A stretch of 5,770 bases of DNA, taken from NCBI GenBank assembly GCA_045599035.1, contig JAZRVI010000026.1:1-5770 (forward strand), in the 5' to 3' direction. Every line of letters begins with the position of its first letter. Positions within the stretch are counted from its first letter, which is position 1. The notes beneath the pieces are model-generated. The model was not told the DNA's origin, ran no database searches, and saw only the letters and a list, made by a program, of their open reading frames with translations. This stretch comes from CATZDY01 sp045599035 (GTDB lineage: Bacteria; Bacillota; Desulfotomaculia; Desulfotomaculales; Desulfocucumaceae). This document shows positions 4,996 through 5,770 of this stretch, in pieces. A program made the translations under genes and the position numbers.

Positions 4996-5770
4996 ATGAA
5001 ATTGGATCTTAATGCTGTTAGAAGTGCAATTAAACCAGCTTCCGCTGAATGGAGAGCGAAAGGAGCGGAACGGTTATCCCAATTAACCACTCCTGCCGGA
5101 GCTTTGGGAGATTTGCTGCTCTTGGCTGAAAGATTGGTAGCCATGCGGGAAACCCTCAAGCCTTCTGTTGCCAAAAAAGTAGTCGTAACCATGGCCGGGG
5201 ATCATGGGATTGTAGACGAAGGAGTCAGTGCCTATCCCAAAGCAGTTACCCCGCAAATGGTAGATAATATTGTTCAGGGCGGAGCCGGAATCAATGCTTT
5301 GGCCGCTGCTGCCGGAGCCAGTGTTATTGTAGTTGACCTGGGAGTAGATGCTGATTTAAGCCAGATGAAAGGGATTAATCCTCTTTTAGACTATAAAGTA
5401 GCCTATGGCACCAAAAATATGGCCAAGGAACCGGCCATGACTCAGGAACAGGCCGTGCAGGCATTGGAAAGCGGCATTGAAATTGCCTCCAATTTAATTG
5501 AAAATGAAGGTGCTGAACTGCTGGCCACAGGAGATATGGGCATTGGTAATACTACTCCTTCCACAGCTATTTTATCAGTTATGACCGGCAAATCCGTAGC
5601 GGAAATTACTGGACGGGGTACTGGTTTGGATGACAAAGGCTTGAAGCATAAAATCAAAGTCATTGAAGATGTTTTGGCTTTCCAGAAACCAGATCCTAAC
5701 AATGCCCTGGAAGTTTTAATGAAAGTGGGCGGTCTGGAAATTGCCGGTATTGCCGGTTTAATTTTGGGAG
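4996..5770 (+). CDS. cobT: Nicotinate-nucleotide:dimethylbenzimidazole phosphoribosyltransferase, cut by window end
   Basis: The first 258 residues of an enzyme that is usually about 350 long; the frame is open to the last base. CobT moves the phosphoribosyl group of nicotinate mononucleotide onto a lower-ligand base such as 5,6-dimethylbenzimidazole, giving the alpha-ribazole phosphate used in cobalamin nucleotide-loop assembly in the cytoplasm. Family signatures seen: LTTPAGALGDL near residues 30-40, AGDHGIVDEGVSAYPKAVT at 67-85, QGGAGINALA, GDMGIGNTTPSTAI at 179-192, GRGTGLDD at 206-213 and VGGLEIAGIAG at 244-254. Asp180 falls where I recall Salmonella CobT having Glu174; the other catalytic Glu (317 in Salmonella) lies beyond the window. 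The start has AAAGGAGGAG 8 bases upstream. The gene is first after a cobalamin riboswitch and terminator, so it should be repressed by cobalamin. Genes for CobU, CobS or CobC may follow outside the window. The assignment is firm; which base the enzyme uses is unknown. Confidence 0.95.
   Translation, partial: MKLDLNAVRSAIKPASAEWRAKGAERLSQLTTPAGALGDLLLLAERLVAMRETLKPSVAKKVVVTMAGDHGIVDEGVSAYPKAVTPQMVDNIVQGGAGINALAAAAGASVIVVDLGVDADLSQMKGINPLLDYKVAYGTKNMAKEPAMTQEQAVQALESGIEIASNLIENEGAELLATGDMGIGNTTPSTAILSVMTGKSVAEITGRGTGLDDKGLKHKIKVIEDVLAFQKPDPNNALEVLMKVGGLEIAGIAGLILG

Noticed and set aside
4971..5702. Minus-strand open frames opposite cobT
   Set aside because: They are shadows of the cobT reading frame, and one would cover the cobT ribosome binding site and terminator tail.
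1..5770. Mobile element, CRISPR array, defence system or tRNA/rRNA gene
   Set aside because: No transposase or integrase frame, no terminal repeats, no regularly spaced repeats and no tRNA-like or rRNA-like sequence was seen; all four main genes are housekeeping in character.

Overview
The window looks like chromosomal DNA of an anaerobic member of the Bacillota, probably a spore-forming clostridium in the broad sense. The reasons are AAAGGAGG-type ribosome binding sites, U-tailed intrinsic terminators, a SpoVB-like flippase, a T-box-era style of leader control (here a cobalamin riboswitch ending in a terminator hairpin) and moderate-to-low GC. The genus cannot be fixed from the sequence. Nothing points to a phage, plasmid, insertion sequence or CRISPR array.

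Layout. Bases 1-68 may hold the last codons of an upstream gene. Bases 89-859 (+) encode a 256-residue protein with a helical, TPR-like body and a C-terminal SEC-C zinc motif. Its strong terminator (872-922) runs into the 3' end of the convergent gene at 885-2411 (-), a SpoVB/MurJ-type polytopic membrane flippase of 508 residues. The 187-base divergent region 2412-2598 carries two abutting inverted repeats and a weak promoter candidate. Bases 2599-4611 (+) encode a 670-residue EF-G-like translational GTPase of the EF-G-2 type, starting with TTG; it is not in a str operon. A hairpin at 4618-4647 separates it from the next unit.

The 384-base gap 4612-4995 is fully used: the hairpin, an extended -10 promoter, a complete cobalamin riboswitch with a classical B12 box, a strong terminator as expression platform, and a ribosome binding site. 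It leads into cobT (4996 to beyond the window end), the phosphoribosyltransferase that activates the lower ligand of cobalamin. When cobalamin is plentiful the riboswitch should stop transcription before cobT; when it is scarce cobT, and probably further nucleotide-loop assembly genes outside the window, should be made.

The four genes appear to form separate transcription units rather than one pathway. I found no previously undescribed system. The points most worth a second look are the divergent G-domain of the EF-G paralogue, the paired palindromes in front of it, the repeated half B12 box in the riboswitch, and the terminator that lies inside the end of the opposing gene.
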